Shown here in pieces: positions 41,881-54,070 of a stretch of DNA of 64,000 nt; position 1 is the first letter of the stretch; every line of letters begins with the position of its first letter. Position numbers and translations under genes: made by a program. The notes below the pieces were generated by a model, which was not told the origin of the DNA, made no database searches, and was given only the letters and a program-made list of their open reading frames with translations. The DNA comes from Cephalotrichum gorgonifer (Eukaryota; Ascomycota; Sordariomycetes; Microascales; Microascaceae): NCBI GenBank assembly GCA_900312665.1, contig ONZQ02000001.1, forward strand, positions 684,954 through 748,953. The letters run 5' to 3'.

Positions 41881-44800
41881 TCACCTCAGCTCCACAAGCA
41901 CCTTCTTCAGCGCCCCCTTCACGACCTCGCTCCTCTCCCCGCCAACAAGCCCCTCCACCCTCTCCTTCAGCCCCTCAACCCCCGCACCGCCAAACACCCC
42001 CCTCTTCCACGCCCTGACCAGCGCCCCCAGCGCCCCCGCCCTCCCGACCCTTTGCGCCTCCGTCCCGACCTCCACCACCTCGGGACTAAGCGTGTCCAGG
42101 AACCCCGCCAGCAGCCCCTCCGCCCCGGCCCCGGCCCCCGCATCCGCCGTCTCGCCGAAGGACTTCCCCGCGTCGTCCAACAGGTCGGTCACAGCCGAGT
42201 ACCACACCTCCCTCCTGATCTGCTGGAACGCCGGGGAACCGAGGTACGGAGACAAAGTCTTGAGGATGACGCCCAGCTGGGCGGCCGGCTCCGCCGCCAT
42301 CTCGGGCCGGTTATACCCCCTCGCCACGGCCTCCAGCGCCCGGCCCGCCAGCTTTGCGCCGTGGTCCTCCTTCGAGTCCACATCCATCTTGTCCGCGCCC
42401 GCGTCGTCCTTGGCCTCATCCCCGAACTCCTCCAGCGAGGGCTCCACAACACCAATGATCTCCCCCAGGAAGTCTAGATCCGGACGCGCCTTGGCGAACT
42501 TCCAGAGGCAGACGTACGCGTGGACCCTGTACGCCTCGCTGTTCCTCTTCGCCTCCCGCACCACGATCTTCTTCTGCAGCGCCGAGATCTTCTCGTCGCC
42601 CCTCCACAGCGCCTCGCCCTTCTCCACAAACCGCGGCAGCGCCTCGAGGAGCTTCTCCTTCCCCGCGAACGTCTTCAGCGCGAGCGCCCTCTCGAAGGCG
42701 GGCCACAGGACCCGGAGGTTCGCCTCGCTGATCTGGCCCCGCTCGTCGCTCGACTCCGCCAGCGCCACCGCCGCCGCCGACACCGCGAAGGCGGCCGTGT
42801 GCTGCAGCCCCCACCGCGGAGCGTCCAGCCCGCGCGACACGTGCGCCACGATCTCCTTCACGTGCCACGCCACCGACCGCGCCGTCCCAGCGTGGCTGCC
42901 CCAAGCCCGCGAGAACGCGGTGCGCGTGTACTCGTCCACGTCATGCGACCCGAAGTACGCAAAGGGGAGCAGCGTGGCCCCCAGCGCCGCGAACTGGTCC
43001 GGCGACGTCTCCGACAGCGCCACCACCACGTCGGCGACCTTCCGCCGGCGGACCTCGTCCTCGGCGTTGAAGTAGAGGTCCGTGAACCGCGTGCAGAATC
43101 GCTCCTTAGCGGCGTCGGGCGCCGCCCGCACGATGTACGCCGTCGCCCGCGCGTACGACTTGCTCACCTCGTCGTTGGCGTCGAGCGTGTGCCTCTCCAT
43201 CAGCTGGAGGAACCTAGCCGCCAGCCCGCGCACGTCGGCCACGTGCGCCGAGAAGAGCGTGATGAGCACCCGCCCGCACCCGATCTTGGTCGGCATACCC
43301 ACGGCGGACTTGATCGTGGCCTCGAGGTTCGGCGCGAACGCCGCGAGGGTGTCCGCGTCGGCGAACCGGAGGCAGTTCTCGATGGCCTCGGATATGGGGC
43401 TCTGCGTCACCATGGCCGCGCGCCGCCGGTCGATGAGCTCGCGACCGCCCTCGCCCACGCGCTGGTAGTAGAACCCGATCTGCTCCGGCTCGATCGTGCT
43501 CAGGAGGCCCAGGAGCTGCGGGATCATCTCCGGCACGAACGGCCGGAGGTTCCGCCCGCCCTTCTTGGCGATGTTGATGAGCGTCAGCGTCGCGAACAGC
43601 CTCACGTCCTCGACCGAGTTGTCGATGCCCTGGCCCGAGAGGAGGAACGGGATCACCTCCTTCAGCATCGCCTGGACCGAGCCCCCCACGCTCGACTCCT
43701 CCAGGAGCCGGAGGAGGCTGTTGGACAGCCCGACGCAGAGCTTCAGCGCCGCGCTCCTGACGCTGCCCTTCATGTCGTCCATGAGCTTCAGTGCGACCGC
43801 CCACATCTCGGTGTAGTACTTCTCGTACCTGGGGAACGGCCGCCCGTGAACCAGGTCGGCGATGGCGCCGCAGCTCGCCTCCCTCATGCGCCACTCCCTC
43901 CCCAGCGCGCTCTTGAGCAGGTCCTCCATGATGGCGTCGAAGTGCGTCTCGATGACGGCGTTGGGGTCCTTGACCAGGGACTTCCAGATGTCCTCCATCG
44001 ACCGCTGCACGTTCGGGTTGGGGTCGAACCTGTACCGGTAGAGCTTGGGGTAGATCTTGGGGTCGACCTCTGACTCGGAGAGGATGCTACTCAGACCGAA
44101 CCGCCCGAACGCAGACCGCGTCGTCCACATGGCCGCGTTCGACGCGAGCGACATGAACTTGTACACGAGCGTCTGGTCCCCGACCTCGGATGCGAGGCTG
44201 ACGATGTCCTTGTACGACGTGACCGACTTCCCGTCGCCCGTCGGCAGCGCGCCAGCATCGAAGAGCTCCGTGTCCTCGTCGACCTTGAGCCGCTGGCCCG
44301 TGCCCGTGAAGGCCGACACCAGGTCGCTCGTGAGCTGGCCCCTGATCGACTCGTCGCCCTTCTCGTACACCAGCGAGAGGCCGCGCGACGCCGTCTCCTG
44401 AGTCAGCTCGTCCCGCGTGTGCAGGAGCCTCATGAACGCCGCCTGCATCTCGCGGAGCCTCGACTTCACCTCGTCGAGGTGGGAGCAGTACTGAACTATG
44501 CAGAACAGCCATATGCCCGACGCCTTGAGTAGGGACGGTTTCGTCCCCTTGCAGTCCTCGAACAACTTGTTGAGAACGGCCGTGATGAGCGCCGCTCGCT
44601 TCGGCTTCTGGAACTTGCCGCTGGTCGCGTCGACGTTCAGCCCAAGCTTCACACAGTCCGCGTCCCAGCGGGCAACGGTGGAGGCTATCGCCTCTCCGAT
44701 GGTGAAGTGCACCTCGGCCTGCTTGATCTCGTGAAGCTCAAACAATCCCTTGAGTATGGCGCCCACACTGCCCTCACCCCAATCCTCATGGTCCTCGTCA

Positions 44801-47575
44801 TCACCGATGGAAATGGCGAGCTTCCCGAGAGAGGCAATCGCCTTTTCATTTCCCTTCTTCGCAAGCGCGAGAAGAGCCTCGGTGCAAGTCTTCACAGACA
44901 CGTCGCCGCCCTGCTCCGTCCCAGAGACGCCCAGGCCCGCAGCCCAGAGCTGGCCGAACGCATCGAGCAACGTCTCCTGTAGCGACGGCGGAATGCGCTC
45001 CTTGACAAGCAGACCCAGGGGATAAGTAACTCCCGCAGGGGGCGACCGCCCGTAGAACACACATCTCGAACAGAGGTGCGCAAAGGCGAGGATCGCGCCC
45101 TCCGCGGCATTCAGCTCCGCGCCGACCTTATTCTCGCAGTCCCCGATGACCTCCTCCAACGCGGCCGCGAACCGGCTCACCTTGGCGTCGCTGTTTGCCG
45201 GGTGGGCCGCCAGGATGCCGAAGGCCTCGGCCGCGAGCACCCGGACTTCCTTCTTGTTCGACTTGACGGCCGGCATGAGCTGCAGCGGCAGGTCCGCGAG
45301 ATACGCGATGGCGCTGCGGGGGCTCAGCGCCGCGACCTCGACGAGGCACCGCGCGCAGTCCTCGACGATCGACTCGTTCCCGAAGAGCATGCCGTCGATG
45401 GACGTCTTCAGGAAGAACATGTTGTGCCCGTCCGGGTCCGGGAGGCCCGCGAGGTACTCGCGGATCTGGGCCCTGGTCTTCAGGTCCGTCTTGATGAGGT
45501 TGTGCAGGTTGCGCGACCAGTCGGGGGCCATGGGGAAGTCCTTCACGGCCGCCAGGAACATCATCTGCTTGCAGTATCCCAGGGCGACGGGCAGCGCGCG
45601 CGCTCGCTCGCCCCAGTAGTTTACGGCACCCTGTAGGGTCATGACCGCGTCGTCGGTCACGGGCCTGTTCTCCAGGGCGGACTTCTCGAAGTAGTTGGTT
45701 AGCATCTCCTGCCAGTCCGGGAGGGGGATGTTCTTCGCGTCGGAGTGCGCGTAGTAGGACCAGGGGTCGAGGCCCTTCTGGCCCTCCTCCACGACGTCGC
45801 TGCGCTCGTCCGGGCGGCCGCCGACGGCGAGTATGTCTATCCAGCGGCCGTGGATGGAGCTGAAGGGGAGGATGTTGTTGGCCCACTTCACGGCGGCGAG
45901 CCGCGTGCTTCTCACCCTCGGCAGCTGTATCTCCGCCACCATGTGGGCCAGGAGTAGCGACCTGATGGGCAGGAAGGTGAAGCTGGGCTCGTCGTCGTTC
46001 GGGCGGGGGAACATTCCCATCAGACTCGACAGGGCACCGTCGATGTTGACCACCACTTCAGTTGACGGGTCCTCGGCCGCGGACCTGAATATCCACGCCA
46101 TGAGCTCGGTGCGCTGCTGGACGTTCACCTTGGAGACCTTTCCCAGGATTCCGACCAGCTCGTAGGCCAGCGACCGGAGCGCCACGTCGTCCCCGGAAGT
46201 CCGTTCCGCGACAGGCCACCCCTGGTCCTGGATGTATCCCCGCATCCTCTCCGTAAGCTTAAACGCGACGTCGAAGTCGCCCTTCGTCGGGCCGACGGTC
46301 GCGGCGAACCGTAGATACTGGAATAGCGCGGTGTGCAGCTTCGTCCGCTCCAGCGACCCCTGCCGCCTGTTGGTGGCCGGCGCGTTCTGCGTCGTCTCCT
46401 CCTGAACCGGCGCGAAATCCCGAGTCGTGGCGTCATAGATCTCCTTCGTCATGGTCGTAGAGACGGAGGACTTGCACAGCAGTCCGAGGATCCGCGTCCG
46501 GTACCTGGGACCGAGCCTGGAGTGGGCCTCGAAGAGGGACCTGACCAGCACGGGGTCCTCGAGGTCGACGGTGGTCCTCTTGAGCAGTTCGGTCCCGACC
46601 TCGGAGACGCGGGAATCCGTCGCCGACGCGGCGTGGAGAGCGGGGATGAACCTCTCGATATCCTTGAAGGCCCCGCTAGAGAGGAAGTTGGCCGCCCGCA
46701 CCTTCAGGTCCGGGAGGGCCAGGAGGGCGGGAGATACTTGCTTGTGGATCGGCACGAGGAAGTCGAGCGCCACGGGCGAGAAGCCGGCGTCGGCATTCGC
46801 GTCGCGGAGCGTCTGCGCCGTGGCGTTGGACCCCGCGGGTTTCAGGAGCAGGATCTTCCCGAGCCACCTCGAGAGGAACTCGCCGTCGCTGTCGCTCATT
46901 CCCAGAGTCTCCCTCAGGGCCAGGTCGGGCTTGGTCCCCCTCGGGGGAATGTCGGCGATGGTCAGCAGCCTCAGGAAGACGTCGAAGAGCCCCGAGTCGC
47001 CGGCGCTCTGCGCGCCGGGGTCTCCATGGGATATGTCCTTGGTGACCTTCTTAAAGAGATCCCTCTTGTCGTCAATGTCCATCCGCGGGAGGGAGTGGTG
47101 TATGAAGACCAGGTCGAACTGCTTCACCACGGGTGAGGAATTCGACTTGAACTGGTCTATCAGGGCTCCGACGGGTAGCACGACGCTTTACCGTTCCGAA
47201 TCATTAGCAAGGAGTCCCCCTTGACGTAGATTCTCAAGTCCCGTACGTAGCATCATGTCCCCAAAAATCTGAGCCACCCACTTCTCATGCCCGCAAAAAA
47301 AAAAAAAAGAGACAAGGGTAGAAGTAGAAGCAGAAACGAGGGGTCATAAGAAACTCAACTCACCCAGGTGGCTGCACAAAGGTATTCACCCTCTTCAGGA
47401 TCGCAATGACCTTGTTCCGGACCGAGGCATGCTCGCTCCCCGCCTTGAGGATCACGGGCGCGAGGTACCGCGACAGCAGCGCCTCGAGCTTCCTCTCGTT
47501 GTTGGCAACTTCGAGGATGCGGAAGTCGACCTTGTCCACGAGGTCGAGCTCGCGCTTCTCCGGCGTGTCCGCCAT
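41881..47575 (-). CDS. ECM29: proteasome adaptor and scaffold protein Ecm29
   Basis: A very large HEAT-repeat protein of 1838 residues from exons 47364-47575 and 41881-47185. The first exon gives MADTPEKRELDLVDKVDFRI, then VRNKVIAILKRVNTFVQPPG; the join (GG|C, AAG acceptor) continues VVLPVGALIDQFKSNSSPVV with FIHHSLPRMD. Typical Ecm29 blocks follow: KFMSLASNAAMWTTRSAFGR, PKLYRYRFDPNPNVQRSMED (IW), and REWRMREASCGAIADLVHGR, in the conserved C-terminal half. Ecm29 clamps core particle and regulatory particle together, acts as a quality-control checkpoint for proteasomes and links them to membranes or motors. Length matches the family (about 1870 in yeast). Confidence 0.95.
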
Positions 47576-48769
47576 ATTGTTTTCTTCAGCACGTGCCCTG
47601 AATCTCCCCCCCTTTCTGCAATGTGTAGTAAGAGCGGCGTGAACGGTATGAGCTTTCAGTTGGCGGTGTGTGTATGTATGTATCTGTGTGTGTGTGTGTG
47701 TGTGTATGAGTACGTCCGGCTGCGACGGGAATATCAGGAGCTTCCTAGGGGTAGTGTCGCCTTCTTGGAAAGAGGGGGAATATGCAATCCCAAAATCCGA
47801 ATGAGATTCAGATGAAATTCACGAGCGCGGACCGTGAGGGCGGGTCAGCCTTTTTTGAGAGTAGATGTATCCGAAGGCAGCGGGCCGTGACGTTGGATGT
47901 CGAGAGTGGAGCGCCGTCTCCACACTCGTCGTGCTGGTTGCTGGCGGGGTTTCCATGTCTTGTTCCATCTCCGTCCATGGGCGGCTCCGATGTTTCCCAG
48001 GTTTCAGGGGATGGCGTACTCGATTATTCACACTGTACAGAATCACTCTCCCATCATAGTAATGTACATTCTATTTTGACAGAACACACCGTACAGTTCT
48101 TCCCAGCAGCCCTGAGGTAGTTAAGTGGTATGAACAACAGTTCCAGTAGTTAGCTAGCTACCTACCTCATAATTGCTGTATCCTCTCATCCGACTCGATG
48201 CATGCTCCTCCATTCTCCCCGCCGTAACTTCCTCTACATCTACACATTGCTCTATAAAGACAACAACACAACAGATGAAGAAGACGTAAGAAAGAATAGG
48301 AAAGAAAAATACAAGACACAAAAGGGAATAGAAAAACAGAGGAAGGGGGGGATATGACCATCCCACCCTATGCCTGTGTATAATAAGCACAATACCACCG
48401 AGCCCACCTAGAATATTTTAACGCCCGCGCCGAGTCCGACAGTCACGTTCCGTGTCCGTAATCCGCGTCACCCCCCGATGCCTAACGGCCTCAAGCCGTA
48501 ATACTCGGTACGTGTAGCCGAGCTAGACGCCATCACGACATGATCATCCCTGTTGCCCGTGTCTCATCCAATCATTCATCCGCCCGTCACCCCGTCTCAT
48601 AACTCCTCACTCCCCTTGCCTTCCCTAACAGACTCCCGTAAACAAAAAACACAAAAGAACAAGCCCCCCAACACCGAAAAAGCGGGTATCAAGAAACCAA
48701 CACACACACAGATACAGTGACAAGTGACACAGACACTCAGACACTCACTCACTCACCCACCCAATCACT
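47576..48769. other. intergenic, no gene
   Basis: 1.2 kb between the Ecm29 start and the kinase stop. It contains a (GT)n run at about 47682-47704. An A-run (about 47288-47301) lies in the Ecm29 intron nearby. Short frames show no domains. Confidence 0.5.
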
Positions 48770-51205
48770 TCAAACACCGCCCTGCCCCTCTGTCTCGTCA
48801 AACGGCTCTACCCTGACGAGAATTTCCTCCAGCAGGCCCTCGAGGAACATGCCCACGTCCCGCCCCATCCCGACCGGCTCCGCCTTGTCGTAGTGGTCGA
48901 TCTCCTTGCACACGTGCGCGAGCTTGTACACGAGGTGCCGGATCCTCTCGTGCGCCGCCTCTGCCCTCTGCTGCCGCGGCGTCGGAGCCGCCCCGGGCGC
49001 CGTGCGACAGACGGTCTGGAGGCGGACCTGCCGCCTCTTGAGCGCCTCCTCGAGCGCCGGGAAGAGGACGTCGTTGAGAGCGTCGAGCTCGCCGTTGGCG
49101 TTGGCCGGCGCGGGGACGGCCAGGAAGGCGGGGTGCCGCTGGACTCGGCCGGCGCGGGCGGTTGGACCTTGGACATGAGACCAGTCTGTTGGGGCTGAGG
49201 TTGCGAGTATAGCTGCTGGTGGTGCTGCGGTTGGGCGGGAGGTTGGGCATACTGGGGTGGTGGGAGGGGTGCCTGGCCAGAGGGCTTGCGTGTTTGTACT
49301 TGAGGCGACTGGGCGGGGTGCGCCTGCTGTGTCACGACGCTCTGCTGAGTCGCAGCCCCCCTGAAGGGTGGAATCTCCGAGAGTCCTAGCGTCGCCGGTC
49401 TCGGCTGAAGTGGGTGTTGTTGTTGGTTGCGGTCGTCGCTCTGGAAGGAGCCTCGCACCACGGAGCCCGACGGCGTTGAGGCGTGCATGGAAGGAGAGAT
49501 ATTCAGCACACCCATGTCTTCGTGGAGTTGGTGCTGCTGCTGGTGCTGCACCACGTGGCCCTGGTTCGCGGACTGCTGGTACGGGTCCAAGGGCACGGCT
49601 GGCATCGGTTTCGTCCGCCTCGACGTGTCGTCGCGCCTCTTCTCTGGCGACAGAGGGGCCTCGGACTGAAGTGGCTTCCTCTGCGGCGAGATCTGGCGCG
49701 ACGTCCCCGATCCGCCCTTTAGAGTGTCGGCGAGGGGTGAGCTGAAGGCGTAGTCCCTCACCTTGGTCTGGCCGGCAGGGTAGTCGCCGCTCTGCTGCTC
49801 GCCGTACTCCTCGTACGTCTCAGCCGGCCTTGCAGACCGCGCATTGGTGGCCGAGTCGTCCATAGCGTTCAGGCCGGGCCGATGCATCCCGCCGCCGCCG
49901 CCGCCGCGGTCGTTGACGAAGCGGACCGTACCAAAGTCCCACATGTCCTCGTTCACAGGGTGCCTTTCCGTCCTGTCCGCGCGATCCTCCTCAAACTCCT
50001 CCTCCTCCTCGCCCTTGTGGGTGGCTGAGTAGCGGACGTGCCTCTCTATGAGCTCGGTCAGGTACGACGTCTTCTTCGCCTTGCGGATGAAGGGGTGGCG
50101 GAGAAGGTCCTTGGCCGCGGGCCTCTCCTTGGGGTCGCGGCGGAGGCACATCTCGATGAAGTCCTTGAAGGCCTTTGTAAAGTTGCCCTCGAGGCGCGGG
50201 GGCGGATTCTTGGGGATCAGGAAGAGGACCTTCATGGGGTGGATGTCGGCGTAAGGGGGCTCGCCGTTGGCTAGCTCCAGGGCGGTGATGCCGAGCGACC
50301 AGATGTCGGCCTTGTGGTCGTAGCCGGACTGCTTGATGACCTCGGGGGCCATCCAGAAGGGGGTGCCGACGAAGGTGTTCTTCTTGGTCATGGTCGCAGA
50401 GAGTTGGCCCGAGACACCGAAGTCTGCAAGCTTGACCTGGCCGTTGGCACCCAGGAGCACATTGGCGGCTGTCCGGGGGGAGGAGGGTGTTAGCGGAGTT
50501 TCCTTGAACAACCTGGCCCCGTTGTACGAACTCAAAACAGAGCGCAATTAACGGGGCCCAGCAAAAGTCGCATAGGTGGAACTGAACTCACCCTTGACGT
50601 CCCTATGGAGCTTCTTGTCCGAGTGGAGGTAGTCCAGCCCCAGTAGCAGCTCCCTCAGGATTATGGCTATGTAATCCTCCCCGATCAGGCCCGGCTTCAT
50701 CAGGTCGGCGCAGCTGCCACCGGAGCAGAACTCCATGACGATCCATAGCTCGGCGCCCTTGGCGTAGGAGCCGTAGTACTTGGTCACGTAGGGCGACTGC
50801 AGCTCCGAGAGAATGGCGATCTCCTGGATAATATCCTCGACCTCATCCTCGGCGCTCTCGATGTCGATGATCTTGATCGCTACGGCCTGGCCAGTCCGCT
50901 TGTCGACTCTGCAGGGAAGGGGGGGGGGACGTTCCGTTAGCCGGTTTGGTTTTCGGTTGCTATGGGCGAGCGGGCCACGGGCAAAGGGGAGGAGGAAGGG
51001 AAAGGGGAAGGGAAACCTACCCTTTGTACACCTTGCCAAAGCTCCCACCGCCTGTTATCGCATGCTGGGATTAGAACATCGAGTGTACGTCTTTCGGAGG
51101 GACAACGCGCGTCAGAAACGAACCGATGCAGTACTCCTTCGAGTACAGAAGCTCCGGGTCCAGAGCCTCGTTCGACTCCTCGTAGTCCCGCTCTCTGTCC
51201 ACCAT
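48770..51205 (-). CDS. Ste20/GCK-family protein kinase, apparent 3' frameshift
   Basis: Exons 51124-51205, 51021-51051 (31 nt), 50592-50908 and 48770-50468. Kinase domain at residues about 25-280: glycine loop IGGGSFGKVYKG, VAIKIIDIES, LHRDVKAANVLL, LADFGVSG and the GCK signature GTPFWMAPEVIKQSGYDHKA. A long Gln/Pro-rich middle follows. Read as deposited, the frame turns into Ser/Arg-rich nonsense after about 49134 and stops at 48808; in the +1-base frame the DNA instead encodes an amphipathic helical domain (ELDALNDVLFPALEEALKRR, RIRHLVYKLAHVCKEIDHYD, GMFLEGLLEEILVRVEPF) ending at 48770. The likely site is the four-C run at 49130-49133 (minus strand). Relatives (Nak1/Kic1, MST3/4-like) act with Mo25/Mob in polarity and septation; the exact orthologue is uncertain. 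Confidence 0.88.
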
Positions 51206-54070
51206 GCTGGGCTACGCGAGGAACGGCGTGGCGAGGGTGTGTGTGTGGGGAGATGGAGAGAATGGGTATGGTGGTGGGGCGGGGCGGGGCGGGGAATGGC
51301 AGTGCGTGTCTGGTAGGAGGAAGGGAGGGCGCCGGGTTCCTTTCGAATATCTGCTCTAGGAATATCGCCCGTTCTTAGTTCCGCGTTGGATGTCTAGTAT
51401 GGGTGCGGTCGAGGGCGAAGAAGCGGGCAAGACGACGAGGACGAGGACGAGGACGAGGTGGTGGGCTACAAGGGCTTCGTAGCAGAGCTGGCGGGAGATG
51501 GACTCGTAGGCCTGAGCTGAGTGAGACTTGGGTGGAATGGATCGTTTCGGTCGGTATGTGTTCAAGGGTATATTACTGTACAAGTAAACGAGTACGAAGC
51601 AACAAAGTACCAACAATGACGAGTATGACGAAAGGGTGGAAATTAGTTGTGGGGAGCCAAAAGTAGCAGCGGGGTGGGTGGGTGGGTTGGGTTCAGGTGT
51701 TCAGGTGTGTCCGGGTCTGGTCTGGGCTGGTCTTGGTCTCAGAAGGGCGTCGAGCTTCAGCTTCTGAAATTTGGGGTGGGGAGGGTTTTCGAAAGGAGCA
51801 TTTGGTGGTCTGAGGGAAACTGCAGAGAGAGAGAGAGAGAGATAGAGAGAGAGAAATGGGGGGAGAGTTTTCCAGTTCGGCTGGCTGGAAACAGAAAGGA
51901 AGGAAGGAAGGAAAGAAGAGAAAGACGGGCTGGCTATTTTTATTTTGTGGTTTAGTTATGGTTTGGTTGTGGTTATGGTGATACGTGGAAACGGCCGTGC
52001 AGTAATGGCAATAACGTGGTTTGTTTTGCGTGCTGTTACTTTTATGGAGGGGCTATGCTTTTGCTTCGCTTTGCTTTGGGGGGGTAGTAACAACTATGTA
52101 GGAGTGGCCACTCAGGGCAGTGACCAGGTGGAAGTGGAGGTGGAAGCGGGAGAGGAGGAGTTGGTGTGTGTGTGTGTGTGTGCAAGCGAAAGTGGAGTGC
52201 ACCAGGAACCAGGAACAAGGCACGGTGAGACTAGAGGATGTAAGAAGCGCCGACAGCCAGTGCGACTCTTAGCTGCTCGCTCGTATTCGCTCTTACAAGT
52301 TACAAGCATTACCCCGAGTACACCGCGAGCTAGTGAAGCAACTGAAATCCAGCCTGTCTGACCGACTTGACGAGAAGGAAAAAGTAATAATAATACACCT
52401 TTTTGGCAAGGACTACATGTAATATCAGTACGAAACGGGAACCGTGGGCTGGGAGCTATTAGCTTGGGTAGACCCTGGAAACTATTAAAAACAATTGGAC
52501 AAGGGACAAGGGACAAATACAATGGAACAAGAGACGAGGCGCGAGAAGAAAGGAAAAAGACGGTTCGTCGTCTAGCAACTACATGCCAGGAACTTGGAAC
52601 GAACCGGGAAACGAAAATTCTGGCAGAATGGCAGGACCAGACAGGCAGGCAGACAGACAGAAAACGAAACGCGGGCCGGCACCGAGACCGAGACACACAC
52701 GAGCCAACCAGATCCATCATCCAGCGTATTACTCGGACGTATTACCCAGTCCTTAGTTCAAGGTCGGCACGGTATCACCATCAGCACATCCACACACTCG
52801 GCACAATCTCCAGTTCTCCTCGTTCAATCTCCAATCTGCAATCCCAAAGCGGAAGACATCCGTCCATCCACATCCAATCCAGCCCTTCCCGTCATCCCAG
52901 TTCTGTATGTACGTCTGACTCCCCTTCCTCCCGCTCTCACCTCGTCCTATCAAACTCACCCTTCCCCCACACTTCCCTGGCTTCCCTCCTTCTTACCTTC
53001 CCCCACTCTTCACAATCCATCGATTCCGGGCTCTCATTGGCCATTACGCACTCGATCTCAGCTAGCCCCGAGAGAGCCCAGAGGAGCAATATTTCTCGAA
53101 GAGGGTCGGCCCTTGACGGCCTTTATGCCTCATTGGCAAGCGGGTAGGTAGAAAGATTGGAGCCCAACGGCTGTTGTCTCTTGTCATCAGAGGAGGCTAA
53201 GATGGTGTGCATGAGTGAAATCTACCAATATCAATTCTAAATGCGTGCGATGGATCGGATCCAACGACAATAAAAATAAAGCGGCACCTACCCCGCATAA
53301 CCACTACTACATATATGCCGCTTTTATTGTCGATCCATATCCCCAGCACCATGCACGCGACTCAAACCAGGTAGTTATCCATGAGACTAGTCCCCCATCA
53401 CCTCAGACACAATAACTTCGAGAAAACCACTTCCCCCTTTCCAAGACTTCTCGTTTTGAAAAAAAAAAAAAAAAGGCCCATTCATTAAACTATATTTCCT
53501 CCCTCCGTCCCTCCCTCTCTCCTGCCTCATCTCCAAAAAGCGTAAAGAAGAGAGAACAGAACAGAAGAAAAAAGTAACTCGTGAAGAATCCGAAATCCAA
53601 ATAACACCCATCCATCAGGCTTATTGACTTTTTATATCCTCCCTCCTCTCTTCTCCCTCCCCTTCCCCTGTCGCTCCCCTCCCAATGATCCCAGGTCCTG
53701 TTTAATCCAAAAGATAAAAATCCAATATCAGCCGCCCCTTCCCCCTCCCCAGCCCCTAACTAATAGGAACCCCAAAATACACCAACCCCCGTTTGCCAGG
53801 AAAGGAATAAGCAAAATAGTCCCCGTTCAAGGGACCTCCGCAATGAAAAAAAGAACCAAAAAAATAAAACGCGATGCCTCCCTCCTGTGCCCTTCCCGTA
53901 AGAAATGAACAAAATTAGAAAGAAGGCCGGGATATATGCCGAAACACCGCCCCCCCCATCCCCCACCCCTGGTATCCTCACCCCTGTACACTCCGCTTTC
54001 ACCTCGTGATATACCCCCCCTTTCCCTTTTCCCTTTCCCTCCCTTCCATCCGCCGCCTTCACATTACGTC
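51206..54070. other. kinase upstream region and cyclase 3' flank, no gene
   Basis: 2.9 kb. It includes (GAGA)n at about 51823-51854, GT runs near 52165-52182 and a 16-A run near 53458-53474. The 227-codon frame at 52464-53147 is Ser/Arg/His-rich without motif and lies over simple sequence; I do not support it as a gene. The long upstream DNA suggests a sizeable 5' leader or regulatory region for the kinase. Confidence 0.5.

Noticed and set aside
42520..44073. 517-codon plus-strand frame, rich in Arg/His/Leu
   Set aside because: Lies antisense to Ecm29; composition typical of a reverse-strand artefact, no domain.
49130..49180. Short intron to explain the kinase frame change
   Set aside because: The only phase-compatible GT...AG pair would be about 29 nt, shorter than any intron here and with no branch point.
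52464..53147. Possible 227-codon gene upstream of the kinase
   Set aside because: Ser/Arg/His-rich low-complexity sequence over simple repeats; no domain or splice partners.
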